Below, piece by piece: positions 1-12,430 of a stretch of 64,000 nucleotides of DNA. Both the position numbers and the translations under genes were made by a program. This stretch comes from Athripsodes cinereus. Taxonomy: Eukaryota; Arthropoda; Insecta; Trichoptera; Leptoceridae. Every line of letters begins with the position of its first letter. Within the stretch, counting starts at the first letter, position 1. The notes below the pieces were generated by a model. That model saw only the letters and a program-made list of their open reading frames with translations. It searched no databases and was not told where the DNA came from. Location: the NCBI GenBank assembly GCA_947579605.1, contig OX388313.1, forward strand, positions 26,353,214 to 26,417,213. Reading direction: 5' to 3'.

Positions 1-138
1 ACTTAAATTGCGACCGAAAAACCGGTCGAGTGTCATTTGCCTCTACAGCTAGTATCCTTGAAAACGGACATACCAATATTTCGCACATAGCGTAATTATT
101 GTATTTCTAGTTTAGAACAAGAAAAAAACATTCTGAGA

Positions 139-506
139 ATGGATGATGACTTTAGCACGCAGATTTGCGGGGTGGTACTAAAAATAAATATTAGTCCTCG
201 CGAAATTATGAAAAGATGAATCGAAAACAAATAAATAATGTAAAATTTCAAGGCAAGTGGGCTAAAATTAAATTTAATAACACCAGTCTTTTGAGAACTT
301 TGATTAAAGTTAATTTTCTGAAACACGTGAATTCGCTAGAAGACGATTCCAATTTAGAAGAAAAAGATAATTTATTATCGAAACACTATAACACGGCCAT
401 TGTTTCGCCACATTGGCTGACTCAAACATTAATTAATAGTGGTAGGGAGGCTAATGATTATATATTTAGACGCAACATGAACATTATGATGTTAAAAAAA
501 CTGTGA
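139..506 (+). pseudogene. possible BRCT-like coding remnant in two overlapping frames
   Basis: Two open frames overlap by an ATGA junction: a 26-codon frame from 139 with its stop at 217-219, and a 96-codon frame from the ATG at 216. The second has a segment reading AIVSPHWLTQTLINSGREA followed by NDYIF. This resembles the conserved end of BRCT domains, where a VSPxW motif is followed by a helix and an acidic-aromatic pair. The first frame (STQICGVVL) could be the start of the same domain, giving a broken gene or two mis-joined exons. The similarity is short and by eye only. No splice sites, neighbours or other exons support a working gene. It could equally be a chance open frame. Confidence 0.25.
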
Positions 507-3470
507 CATAAAAAACCTTTTGAAGTTTTGCAAAGTCACTTTGATTCATTATTTGGAATACATAAAATGTTAAATGTGAAGGAAATGGATGAGTGTTGAA
601 ACTGTCAACGGCTCAGTGAATAAATTAGAATAAAATAAATGAAATACAATAAGCGATTCTACAACTAATAATGATATTTTACGAACGTCATGTTATAATA
701 ATTATGTATAATTTGACATCGGCCTACGAGAAAAATTTAAATAAAAATGACTTGTTACAAACGTGTATGATGATTAGCACTATATAAAATGTAGCCTTTA
801 AAAACATAGATATAGGTATCAACAAATTTCTAAAATGGAAAAACTTAATATCGTAGATTTGCATAATTTGATCAATCCTTAATTCAAAGTCAAAGAAATA
901 TTATAAAATTCTGATGTACCCAGTACGTTGCGTTTGTATATAAAGATTCTTACATGCAAATGTTGAAAATAACCAAATCTCTTAATTTTTTAGAGGAGAT
1001 TGAAAGAGATTATTAACAAAAGTCATAACATCATAATATCATAGAAACAAAATAAAATTAATTAAGCGTAAAATAAAAATGTATTGTGTGTAGATCCTAG
1101 ACCTTTGCATAAGAGAATTACACATTATCTAATATTTTCTCTTTGTAGGGTAAAATATTTATTTTATGATCGTAGAAAGAGATACCTACTCCTATTTAAA
1201 TAACGACTATTTACTCTAAGATGGGGTATGCAATATAATAAAGAGCCTAGTAACAGCAGCCTACTATAGTAGTTGAATAAAACATTTCGATAAAATCCAG
1301 AGCAAGGTTAGTCAGTTGCCGACTAACTATTCTCGTATAATGAATTATTATAATATCCGAAGATATTATTAAATAGTGGAAGGCTGGCTTAAAAACCAGT
1401 CAATAACGTTAAGTAAACTGGGCCAAATCTAGATAGATGGATAATACTATAAACCATATAAAGGTATACCTTACAAATCTTTTTCTATCCAAGTTAACAT
1501 AGTAACTGGAGACACTTGACGCAACGCACCTTTTGTAGACACATGAATAGAAAATATTATGTTAGAGAGCATTAGAGAGATATTATAGAAAGGTGTGTAA
1601 GACTCAATGTGACATGGTGAAAATCTTGTTAATAATACCAGTTTATGATAACTCATTAATAAAATCAATCGCGTTCAGCGACGACTTGATAATATTATTT
1701 TTTCTCAGACACACGTGATGTTATGGCAAGCAGTTTCTAGTATGTTGTTTGTAGGTCGCGATATTGTAAAATTATTATTTTAACTTTCACTGCGTTGTTG
1801 TTGCCGAGAGAAAGAGTTCTGATTATCTTTGCGTTGATTTTTTACGTGGCAACAAGAATAATTCTTGGTACTACTGCAGAATATAAATTGTAATTACGAC
1901 TTTATTTGCGATAGTAATACGTACCTTGTGTTTTACTATTATAAATATGTACCTAGCTAGAAAACATGAGAAATAATGTTGTTTACCTATTTTCTAAGAA
2001 ATATGTAATTTAAAACATATATGGGTTTGTGAATCATAAAAGCTTTGAACATTGAAGTTTTATAAAGAATAATATGAGACTTGAGAAAAGGGACCAAGGT
2101 GCGATCCTTGAGGCAGACCGCAACATTCAAATTTGACAAAACCGGATCTCGAAATTCGCACATTGTTACATGTTTCACATTAGAAAGTACATCTATCAAC
2201 ATTTCATACCCTGAAGCATCCGAAATAGAAAATACTTGTCATTACTGAGTTTATGTATCGGACCATTGGTTAAGCAAATCGAATAAGATATAAAAAATAA
2301 TATTTTGTGCCCAGATTACTGATTATTGACAAGTACAACGGCATTAGTACAACGGTGACAATAAAATAAATAGACTTTTTTGTTGAAATATTAACAAAAA
2401 AAGGCATTGTGAATTAGAAATTCTGACTCACTGACTAATGCCGATGAATATTCTGAAATAAAGGTGTTATATTTTTGTGTCTTTTCATGATGTAAGTCTG
2501 TAATGAATTATAATAAGTAAGTGCCTACATTAATAACAACATGATGTAAAAGTGTAAGTTCTACATAATCTCAAAGTTTATGTGCGTAGTCAGAGACGTG
2601 TCTTTCACACAAACCGAAATAATCAGTCTATAACAGTATTTCGCAATTTGTACACAAAATTAATCCAGGCTTATCACGATCATAATAAATACATACATTT
2701 TCGTCGGATAACTGAAATTCAGCAACAATAGACGTGGTAAAATATGTATTTATTATGATTATTTGATTATATTATAACATAATTTTAATAGGTTTACTTT
2801 ATATATATATACATTCATATACTTTTTTACTTTCCGATATCATTGTTTTTTTTTTTAACAAATTTGTCATGAGAGTGTGCTTAACCGGTATGAAAACCCT
2901 AACACACATCGCTGGGGTGTACATAGGTATACTTATGTATTTCTTATATCATTATTTTGTTGATTTTATTATTGTCCCATACGCATTTGGCAAACGAGCG
3001 ACCTCGAATGGTCTTAACCTTGCTCTGTATCGACTGTGCGACATAATAACAAAATACTATAGACACAATATTTAAGTAAGTACATTTTGTTTATTATTCT
3101 GGAACGATATGCATGAAGTGTTTGCTATATACATCACATTACAATATGAACTTTAGGTTTCGGAGTCATTGGTGGTATGAATCACAATTATAACTGCGTG
3201 AATGCGTTGTAATGAAAGTTACGATAACCCAATTTATTCAACTACATAATTATGGGAAATATTTTATTTATATTATATTAAATATTTTACAGATAAATTA
3301 TCTCCCTTTTTTATTGCAGTGTGTGTCAAAAATATAATGTGTGTTTGGGAGACATTGCGTTTTCGCTACAAACTTGCCTCTATTATACTAATTTTATTTA
3401 ATGTAAATATGATTGCTTGATTATTCTGCTGAATTTTTTTTTATCAATATTTATCATATTATCATGTAAG
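507..3470. other. AT-rich noncoding stretch
   Basis: No coding frame or repeat end that I recognise. Open frames here are short and low in complexity. The stretch contains AT-rich runs, including a TATATATA tract near 2,805 and a poly-T tract near 2,847. Probably intronic. Confidence 0.5.
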
Positions 3471-3476
3471 CAAAAA

Positions 3477-3664
3477 TTTTTTTTTTTTTTATAAAAAATA
3501 TATCTGGGTTTGGTTATAAACCCAAATACAACCTTATACACCTTTCACAGTAAGCTTGTAAAAGCTTGTGTCGTGAAAGGGGAGTTTGCAGGCACCTGGG
3601 ATCGAACCACCGACCACATGTTCACGAAGCCGAGACTCTACCTCCAGGCTACCGACGAACTCAT
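3477..3664 (-). repeat. S1 tRNA-derived SINE, copy 1
   Basis: Read on the minus strand, this repeat begins GAGTTCGTCGGTAGCCTGGA, with an A-box-like TAGCCTGGAGG, and then carries a good B box (GGTTCGATCCC). The body contains CCCTTTCACGACACAAGCTT and a second half ending in an A-rich tail, seen as poly-T on the plus strand. This is the layout of a tRNA-derived SINE transcribed by RNA polymerase III. Two further copies lie at 55,478-55,697 and 59,765-59,960. Confidence 0.75.
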
Positions 3665-3794
3665 CAATTAAAATATTTGAGCAAAAATAGCACCAACTGA
3701 ACGGTGATAGACCTTTTACTTTTTTTCATTAAATCCATGTCAAAATACCCGTAATCGATTGAATTAAACATTCTCAATTAAATTAAAAAAAAAA

Positions 3795-3840
3795 ACTTAC
3801 AACTGGCTATCCCATTTGTGGAAGCCGCCGTAATTGTATG
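3795..3840 (+). repeat. R240 repeat, 3' fragment
   Basis: Short diverged copy of the R240 3' end (CTGGCTATCCCATTTGTGG, then a degraded GCCGTAATTGTAT). See the 14,545 copy for the full unit. Confidence 0.4.
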
Positions 3841-6800
3841 AATAAATAGGTAGATAGATATTCTTTCAATTAAGCTATTTCATATTGTTTTCAATTGAGT
3901 AATTATTAAAAATATTAACCTAAAAACAACTTTAAAAAAAATCATGAACTTATATACTTAATTCCCTACCCATTTGTTTATAAGTAGTATTTACTAAGTA
4001 AATGTTAAATATAATTAAAAGTAGGTACTTACGTACAATAAAAATAATTATGTTTAATTATTCAAAAAGATTATATCATGATATTTATATGGGATGTAAT
4101 AAATAAATAATTAATATCTCCAGTAAACTATTGAAAGTATCGACTGTGTGTATTAGGTTCTATCGAGAGTTGCTGTGCTAGACCGTCCGACAGTATACAA
4201 AATGATACATTATTGAGCGGTACAAACAGTACTTGTTATTACTTATTAGTATCTACATAATAATTACGATTGTTACTGCATTGAGGTTATCAACTTTCTA
4301 TAGACATTGTAGTAAATGTAGTAAGGTATTACATGAAATATCATGATACAAGTATGTATGTTATAATCCACACATTAATAGATAATATTTTAGTGTATTT
4401 TGTGAATATTTAGGTAAATATGTTAGGTTGTTTGTAACTAATGCCTTCTTAAACACTTGGATCTTCTGAGTGCGTTCTTAAATTTTGTATACATCTTATT
4501 TGCGAGCACATCTCAATGAAAATTTATAATCATTGTCAGCATATAAAATCATCGGCTCTTCACATTAATAGGTATTCGTCATGTTTTTGCGAATATCTTT
4601 TTTTTTTATTAATTATCTTAGCGTATTTTCGCGCAACGAAAAAAATACATCTAATGTTTCAAAAGACACATCTAGTGAAAAATCTTTCTCAATATTGTTA
4701 TTTTTTTTTATAAAAAAGTATATATTAATTTTTTTTAATACAGCCATCTTTTGTAAGCGCTTCAAGGGTTTAATTTTTGAAAGCCAAGCGTAATTTTACT
4801 TAAAGATTTCTACGAATTTCTTAATTTTACTTGAAACTTACGGTGGTGTCCATGCGTCTAAATTACATCCCAAAAAAGTTATTTGTACGGTGTTGCCATT
4901 TTTTGAAAATAATAGTCACTTATTTCGACATGTCCGAGGAAAGTTGTTGCTAATGATATCCGCATTGCCTTATTTCAAATGGTGTTTAATTTCTTACGAG
5001 ATACGAGTTTACAGCTAGTATCAAATATTGTAATACATAATATACATATACATTATTATCTCATAGGTTAAATACAATCAATACATACACCTTGACTGAC
5101 TTAGGACCGAGAGAGCATGGCACTCTGTTGCACTATACATACGATAATAATTATAATAAATATTGACTAAGTATATAATACATTATCAACTAATGTTATG
5201 TAGAAACATTTTTTCTATGGATAGTGTCGCTTTCAAATAATATTCACCATCGACAAGCACACGACGAACATACAGAGATCATAGATACATATTATAGTTT
5301 ATGGTGCGGTTTGTACATTTTGTATTTGGAACTAATTTCAAATCTAGAACTAATTACTGTTAGACGATATTATTACCTATTTAGATTACATTCTACGGTT
5401 CATTATTTCATAATATTTTCTATTTCCTCTTGAATCTACTGCAGTTTTTGATTAAAATTTAATATTAAAAGTACAACCATAACTAAATTATAAACGTTGA
5501 AATAAATTTGATCTGAATTAACTGAAAAATAGTCACAACGAGAAAAAAACTATATTAAATAATTTGAAAAAAGAATATGTTCTTTGAAATGAGTTTTTTT
5601 TTACATAAATAGAGAAGCTATTAAGTGTCATAGAATCGTGGTGTGAAAAAAATAAACAAAAATTGAACACAATGATGCGGAGCATTCAATTCATAAAATT
5701 AATTTGCTTTTGGGTGCAGCAATATTTATTAGGAAAGTTTCGAATTTAGAAATAAGAATGCAGATACATTAGGTACTATAATGTGTTCAATTATCGAACG
5801 TGTTCTAAAGCGAAATGACGAAATGAATTTTGAAAATTTGAATCGTAACAAGATTGTATTTCGAAGGCAGAATATTATTAAACATGTATTGGTACTTACC
5901 TACTACAATGCTGTGCAATCTACAAGTCGACCAATAAACTCAATTGGTTCGTTGTAACACATTATGGCTGTATAATATTATTGTAATACTTATCTGACCT
6001 TAGCCTACAAAGAACTTGCCTCTGATATTTATTGAACTTATTTAGAAGTAGGTATCTACTATTTAGTTATATATTTTTCTTGTTTGACATAATAAATTAT
6101 TGATTAATACCTAATATCGGTATATGGTCGTGTCTAGCGCAGCTCAGATTTACAATTACGCAATTATTATTAAGAATAATTTATAAAATTTATTAATTAT
6201 AATACATGGTCACTCCTACATACATTACAAGGGTCCAATTTAAATAATAATATGTAAATATTATAGTTGTGGGAATTTTATCATATACTCACATTGGTCA
6301 ATTTTTCGCTGCAATATATCTACTTTTTGGTACCTTTTAACTTCTTATTCTGGTCACACTACGTACGTATACAACCCTTCTAACAGATATTTTTTTTTGG
6401 GTAAGGGCTCGATTGTACAAATGCATATTGTTATCAAAGATTTTTTTTAAATTTATTTATTCAAACATTAAGTTTTGGGTAATTGAGGAATTATGGTAAA
6501 TGATGATGATGATGATTAAAAATGACCGCAACTGTTTATTTTTATAAGGTAGGTACTTTATTATTTGATGCATACGTTAACGGTACAATTTTTTTATTCA
6601 TTTATTTATTTAATTGCAGAACCGAGTACCTACACATAAGAATTATAAAATTGACAAACGATTTGATCATTAATTTTATTATCTATCATTGTTATTAGTC
6701 TTGTCAATTTCAAAGACAGTTCTAATTATGTTTCTAAAATTGCCCGGATGATCTTTATAATATTAATATGCATACCTAATTCTACCTTGTCTTCTGAAAG

Positions 6801-8297
6801 CAAGGATTAGCAGAATAGAATATACTTTAATATACCATCACGAGCATGAAGGATTTGCACAAGATCCTCTTAAGATATCCTATCCATCTTGTTTGGGGCC
6901 CTCTAAAGCCATTATCATTAAAAACTACATATCATAAAGAAGTATAAATATAAAACAATTATACACTTTGTATCTGTTCATTTATACGTATGTTTGATTA
7001 CCACATCCAATAAACCACGATGCTCAGTAATTGCATTGAACATTATATTGGTAATGTTTAGTCAAACGTTGTATTTCATATTATAATTATTATCAGGAAC
7101 TTCCCTTAACTAGAATCAACTTTTGATATAATGAAATTAAATTGGATTGTTTTTTCTCTCTCTCATTCTTTTGTTTACATTAATATGTGTATGCTGTAGA
7201 CACAATTAATTGGGGGGTTGGCCTGGCCAAATCAATGTATGATGTTTTTATTTTTTTGTGTGTATTTTGTCAACTTTCTGTTTGAGTCTCTGATTAATAA
7301 ATAAATACCTATAGATTCAACGAGGAATAAAAAACTATACATTAAGGCAATATTTTCATTAACAATTCTGATACTTCGTGAGAGAATAATAATTTAGAAT
7401 CATTTTATACCTTATCTTCCTCGCACGAAGAATACAATTTCTCATAGAAAATGCTGTTATTAGGTATTAAAATACAAAAACTTTCTTTTATTCATAAATA
7501 AGAATATTATGCACTTTTTTTAAGTTTGATAATTATTTAATGCAACAGTGCAACGTCGGGTAAAAACATTAGGTCCTAATATTAAAGCACTCGTGACTGA
7601 ACCAACTGAGCACATAGTATCTAAAGGGGAAAAAACGCGATGATAAAAAATAACACGTCTGAGATGAGGGAATGTTCAATATAATAATTTTATTCAAAAC
7701 AAAATACCTATATCTAGTTTTTGCGTGTGAAAAAGACTCAACATACAATTTATACATTCGCGAGAAAAGAACAAAATTAATAATAATACAATAATATAAT
7801 AATACAATAATATAATATAATAATATTACGTAACAAATATTGTGTCAGAAGCGATTTCATTCAAAATTAGGCATGTCTACCTATTTTTATATGTTATTTT
7901 AAGATGATTATTGTAAGGCCGATAGTCCCCTGGAGCAAGTTTTAAATATCACAAGATGAGAACTTGTTTGTTATATACAGTATTTATGAGACGTGTCTCG
8001 CTGTAGAAACGAGGAATGCAACAACCAGCAACCCTGGATAGACAATTAACACAGTTAGCATAGCATGCAGGACTCTCGGGTTATATTGACCATTCAAATT
8101 TATTCCAAAAGATCAAAACAAACTCTATATTCAAATTTGAAATTCGAATACAGTATCAACTAAAATGCTGTAAAAACTCTTTGCTTTAAACAGACGTTCT
8201 AATTATAAAAAAATAAGGACAATAATAAACTGGATGTACATATTTTTATCAGTGAGATGTGCTTTGTCCATTTATTCAATTAAGCTATCAGATCACG
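3841..8297. other. AT-rich noncoding stretch
   Basis: No supported gene. It contains poly-T and poly-A runs, a GATGATGATGATGATTA microsatellite near 6,500, and an AATAATACAATAATATAATA-type low-complexity block at about 7,780-7,830. The open frames at 4,516-4,793 and 5,224-5,433 are low-complexity and show no recognisable domain. Confidence 0.5.
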
Positions 8298-8512
8298 TGT
8301 GGTCCCTGGCAAAAAAGAGGTCTAGGTACCACTTTTTTTTTTGATTTTCGAACGTTCTGTAAATGCAGATGTTCATAAAATATATGAAGTGATGAAGTAT
8401 GCCATCCATCCTGAATGTTTTCAAATTTTAATTGTCAGGTGGAGAATAATTTTCATGCTTATTACACGCAGTTAGTCTGCAGGCTACCCCACTTGATGGT
8501 AAAGATAGTTTG
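8298..8512 (+). repeat. R240 repeat, near full-length diverged copy
   Basis: It follows the R240 order: a GTGGTCCCTGGCAAA head, CGAACGTTCTGTAAATGCAG, GCCATCCATCCTGAATG, then CTGCAGGCTACCCCACTTG near the end. It is more diverged than the 14,545 copy. Confidence 0.65.
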
Positions 8513-9094
8513 TAATTTTGAACAATGCTTCTCGATACATTATTAGCATATTTAAATTATTCGAATTTTAAATTAAATTAAAAATTACTGGAAAATCTAA
8601 AGGTTCCAAATTTGAATTGAGATGTCACATTTTCAAAGAAAAATATCACGCTAATCACTAGTAACAGTTCGTATTTCAAAGCTTAATTCAAAAACGTTCT
8701 GTTCTCACTTTAAACGTTGTTCGATAATAAAATAATTTCCGTTAATTATTACTACCAACTTTACAATGCAAACAACACATAAAATATTCAATATTTGCTT
8801 TTGAAAGTATTACTGGCAGTATTTTACGATTGTATTCTTGCAATGATTTCGCACGGGTTATTAAATAATATCCTTCGTTTTAGAACACTTCCGCAATGTT
8901 AAGTATTTCATTTTATCGATAAGATTCTTCATTAGTTTCCTTTAATAATAATATTCCATCCTAATCATATTATATCCTGTTTCCTCTCGAAATATTAAGG
9001 AAGAGTTTTATTATTATTATTATTATCGTAGCATAGGATGAGTTAAGTATGTAAATCTAAAACACGTGTTGTTCTAAATTGAAACTGAATATTT
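8513..9094. other. noncoding flank of the LINE
   Basis: AT-rich sequence with a TTATTATTATTATTATTATC microsatellite at about 9,008-9,028. No gene seen. The sequence GAATATT at 9,088-9,094 may be one half of a target-site duplication for the adjacent LINE. Confidence 0.4.
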
Positions 9095-9145
<51 letters not shown>

Positions 9146-12100
9146 TACATAAATCCACGGCGTGAGCCTTTTACATGTTAAAAATATAAAACAAAAACAA
9201 ACATAATTCTCATTTACAACACAGTTGGAACAGAACAACAACTGGCGAAGAAACAATACAATTGGAAATCAAACTATAACAATTATAAAATGAGTCAAAA
9301 CAAAACAATTAGAAAAGTCAAAACATTGTGGTGAGATGTAAATGTCAACAAAGGTTTGATAAATGTCAAGAACAATTATTTTGATACAGTAAGGAGATGT
9401 CAAGTATGTAGATAGAAGAAAAAAAAATTATATATATGAATTGTAGTAGATAATTAAAATGTCAAAAAAAAATAATAAATAATTCAGCAAGATGTCAGAA
9501 ATTAAATAGGTATATATCAATTATATAATAAATTGTCACTAGTAGATGAAGGAACAATAATACAAATGCAAAAATTCAAATTATGTAATAGCCAAACATA
9601 CTTCGAAATGCCCATTGTTAATTTATACATTAAAACAATTTATAATGTCATGTTTATATTTAGGTAAACTGTCAGCAAAAATGTCTGTATTATCTCCTAC
9701 CAGGTTCCCTAATCTATGAATTCTAACCATAGGAGAGAAAAATGAGTAATTATTCCTAGTGTTGTGTTCTCGAAATAACACTGTTTGTCTGGTACTTCTG
9801 GTAGGTATGTTGAATTGAATCAGTTCAATTAATTCGGGACAATCTATTTCTCCATTGAGAAGCTTATGAAGAAAACAAAGATCAAACACTTTTCTACGGT
9901 TTTCTAAGCTGAGGAGTCGAAGCTCATTCATCAAAGCCGGGTAGTCAATATTTTCCACCGGTAACCCTAACTTATAGTTGATCAGCCTCAAGAATTTTCT
10001 CTGTACTCTCTCCAAGCCACTGATGTGGATATTATAATTTGGAGACCATATTACAGTGTTATACTCCAATAATGGCCTTACGAGAGAAACAAAAAGTAGT
10101 CTATAGGACTGAATCAAACGGAGATCAGTAACCAGTCTGAAAACAAACCCTAAAGTTCTCATGGCCTTACTGACAATTTCCTCAATATGTAAGTTGTAAG
10201 TCAGATCTTCAGAGAAGGTAATACCCAGATCTCTCAAATTTGAGACACACTCAAGTACCATACCATCTATGGTATAATTGTATGAAACTTTAGATCTGGT
10301 CTTGTGAAATTGAATGACTTGACACTTGGCTATATTAAGGTTAAGTTTATTCTCTTTACACCAATTATTCAAATAATCAAGGTTCTGTTGTAGAACTATA
10401 CAATCATCTGTGTTTTTTATAGATTTATACAATTTCAAGTCGTCAGCGAATAGTAATACCTCAATGTCTCTGAAAATCTGAACTATGTCATTTATAAATA
10501 TATTAAACAGCATTGGTCCTAAGTGCGATCCCTGCGGGACACCACTATATGCATATATTGCATCTGATATACAACTACCCATTCTTACTTTAAGAGTCCT
10601 ATCACTTAAGTAACTTTCTAACCATCGATAAAAAATATCGTCGACTCCGTATCCACGTAACTTACATAAAAGCATGTCATGTGACATCTTGTCAAAAGCT
10701 TTAGAGAAATCAGTGTACACGGAATCGACTTGGCCTCTCATTGCAAGAGTATTCATAATATAATTTTGATATATGAGCAAGTTACTTTGAGTAGACTTTT
10801 TGGGAACAAAACCGTGTTGAAGATTAGTAATTACATTATTGACAGGTTGTTTAATCTTCCCTACAATCAAAGACTCAAAAAGCTTAGGAATTGCGGACAA
10901 GATACATATGGGTCTGTAGTTTATGACTTGACTGTTATCACCCTTCTTAAGTATTGGGCTTATAAAACCGTTTTTCCAAATATCTGGAAATATACCCAAT
11001 CTTAGTGAGGAGGAAAACAAAATATGTAAATGTTTGGCAATAATATCTACACAGTTTTTAAGAAAAACGTTGGGAATACCATCAGGGCCCGCTGTTTTTG
11101 AAGCGTCTAAGGCAAGAATCGCACTTTTTACCTCGTCAAGAGAAATTGTTATGCAGGGCAGATCGATAATCCTATTGGAGGTAAAATCAGGTTCAGTATG
11201 TGAGTGTGTAGATGGAATATCATAGACACTCTGAAAATAAGAAGCAAACAGATTTGCTGCTCCCTGAGCAGATTCAGAATGCTGATCATTATAGAACACT
11301 TTCGAAGGTATATCAACCTGATCTTCCCTCATTTTATTGACAAATCTCCACAGATCTCTGGAATCTCCAGGCAATTTATTTTCAATAGTTTCAATATGGT
11401 GAGAGTAGCATTTTTTTGACAATTCAGAACACTGACTGCGTAAACCAGAAAAATAGTTATAGTCATCTGTATCTAAAGTTTCTTTATATTTTTTATGTGC
11501 TAGTTTCTTTTTTATGACTAGATGTTTAAGTTCTGCATTAAACCACTTCGGATATTGAGAAGTTTTAAAACACGTTTCCGGGATATAGGCATCAATGCAA
11601 GTTTGTAAATTGGAGTAATAGAGTTCTACAGCAGTGTTCAGATTAGCAATGTTCGATAAGAAAGTAAAATCCATATTTTCCAAACAATTGTTTATTAGTG
11701 GGTAATCCGCTCCGTGGAAATTTCTCTTAAGGATTAGTTTGTTGTCCATATTTCGCAAACGTGAAGTAATTACAATATCGAGGGGGGGATGGTAGCTATC
11801 AACCGGTAGGAGAACTGAGGAAGACTTGCTGACAACTGTTGCATTAGAATCTGAGGTAAAAACAAGATCCAGAGTTCTACCAAGACTATTAACAACATTA
11901 TTTATTTGCAAAAGTCCGAAAAAGTTAGCTAAATCAACAATTTCAGAAGCTTTTTCATTGTTAGTATCATTAGCAATTTGTAACTCAGCAGGACAGTGTT
12001 CATTATCAGCTATGTGTACGGTTCTCCATTCACAGTCAGGTAGATTAAAATCGCCAGTTAAAATTAGTTTATGTTTTTTGTATTTTGATCGCAATATCTC

Positions 12101-12430
12101 TACCTCTTCACAATAATTTCTATAAAGTGAAATATCTGCTCCCGGTGGAAAATACACGCATCCAAAAACAACAGATTCAAAGGGGAGTTTCACTAATACA
12201 AAAAGCTGCTCAATATTTTTATGTTTGGTAACCAATATTCTACTTGATAAAGTTTTTGATACTGCTATGAGTACACCACCACCCCTCGATTTACCACTAG
12301 TAAGCGGATTTCTGTCACATCTATAAACATTATAGTTGCTGGAGAAACCAATTACAGAATTACCAATACAAGGTAGCATTTTAGCTAGTGTGGGAACGTT
12401 AGTAAAGAGTAAATTTGCTTAATGCTTAGA
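9095..12430 (-). mobile_element. CR1/Jockey-like non-LTR retrotransposon, 5'-truncated, with AAAT-repeat tail
   Basis: The element runs on the minus strand. It ends at low coordinates in a long ATTT tandem run (AAAT on its own strand, about 9,095-9,146), preceded by about 480 bp of 3' untranslated sequence. A single long frame fills most of the rest. The 5' side stops within the endonuclease region, so the element is truncated there, as target-primed reverse transcription usually produces. A weak 7-bp candidate duplication (GAATATT) lies at 9,088-9,094 and 12,431-12,437. Its 3' terminal motif, ACATGTAAAAGGCTCACGCC on its own strand, recurs in related form at about 13,030, 33,940 and 34,037. 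Confidence 0.85.
9623..12379 (-). CDS. endonuclease/reverse transcriptase polyprotein of a CR1/Jockey-like LINE (partial)
   Basis: This 918-codon uninterrupted frame encodes most of a LINE ORF2. An apurinic-type endonuclease domain occupies about residues 1-215: GDFNLPDCEW is near residue 108 and the terminal SDH-like motif appears as DSYHPPLD near 194. The reverse transcriptase follows, with AGPDGIPN near 430, DFSKAFDKMSHD, GVPQGSHLGP near 615 and the catalytic FADDLKLYKS near 642. The C-terminal domain (RDLGITFSEDL, then LERVQRKFLRL) is typical of CR1/Jockey-type elements. The first 40-50 residues of the endonuclease, including the usual glutamate-containing ETWL motif, are missing. The open frame reaches a stop 17 codons upstream of the ATG without restoring them. 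The lack of internal stops points to a young insertion. This copy alone probably cannot cleave its target. Confidence 0.9.
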   Translation of the reverse strand: MLPCIGNSVIGFSSNYNVYRCDRNPLTSGKSRGGGVLIAVSKTLSSRILVTKHKNIEQLFVLVKLPFESVVFGCVYFPPGADISLYRNYCEEVEILRSKYKKHKLILTGDFNLPDCEWRTVHIADNEHCPAELQIANDTNNEKASEIVDLANFFGLLQINNVVNSLGRTLDLVFTSDSNATVVSKSSSVLLPVDSYHPPLDIVITSRLRNMDNKLILKRNFHGADYPLINNCLENMDFTFLSNIANLNTAVELYYSNLQTCIDAYIPETCFKTSQYPKWFNAELKHLVIKKKLAHKKYKETLDTDDYNYFSGLRSQCSELSKKCYSHHIETIENKLPGDSRDLWRFVNKMREDQVDIPSKVFYNDQHSESAQGAANLFASYFQSVYDIPSTHSHTEPDFTSNRIIDLPCITISLDEVKSAILALDASKTAGPDGIPNVFLKNCVDIIAKHLHILFSSSLRLGIFPDIWKNGFISPILKKGDNSQVINYRPICILSAIPKLFESLIVGKIKQPVNNVITNLQHGFVPKKSTQSNLLIYQNYIMNTLAMRGQVDSVYTDFSKAFDKMSHDMLLCKLRGYGVDDIFYRWLESYLSDRTLKVRMGSCISDAIYAYSGVPQGSHLGPMLFNIFINDIVQIFRDIEVLLFADDLKLYKSIKNTDDCIVLQQNLDYLNNWCKENKLNLNIAKCQVIQFHKTRSKVSYNYTIDGMVLECVSNLRDLGITFSEDLTYNLHIEEIVSKAMRTLGFVFRLVTDLRLIQSYRLLFVSLVRPLLEYNTVIWSPNYNIHISGLERVQRKFLRLINYKLGLPVENIDYPALMNELRLLSLENRRKVFDLCFLHKLLNGEIDCPELIELIQFNIPTRSTRQTVLFREHNTRNNYSFFSPMVRIHRLGNLVGDNTDIFADSLPKYKHDIINCFNV

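Noticed and set aside
3590..3664. tRNA gene on the minus strand
   Set aside because: The A/B-box-like sequence recurs with the same non-tRNA body and A-rich tail at two other sites, so it is the head of a SINE. No proper acceptor stem is visible.
11826..12116. Plus-strand frames of 63-96 codons at 10,730-12,116
   Set aside because: They lie entirely within the 918-codon LINE frame on the opposite strand and have no domain of their own.
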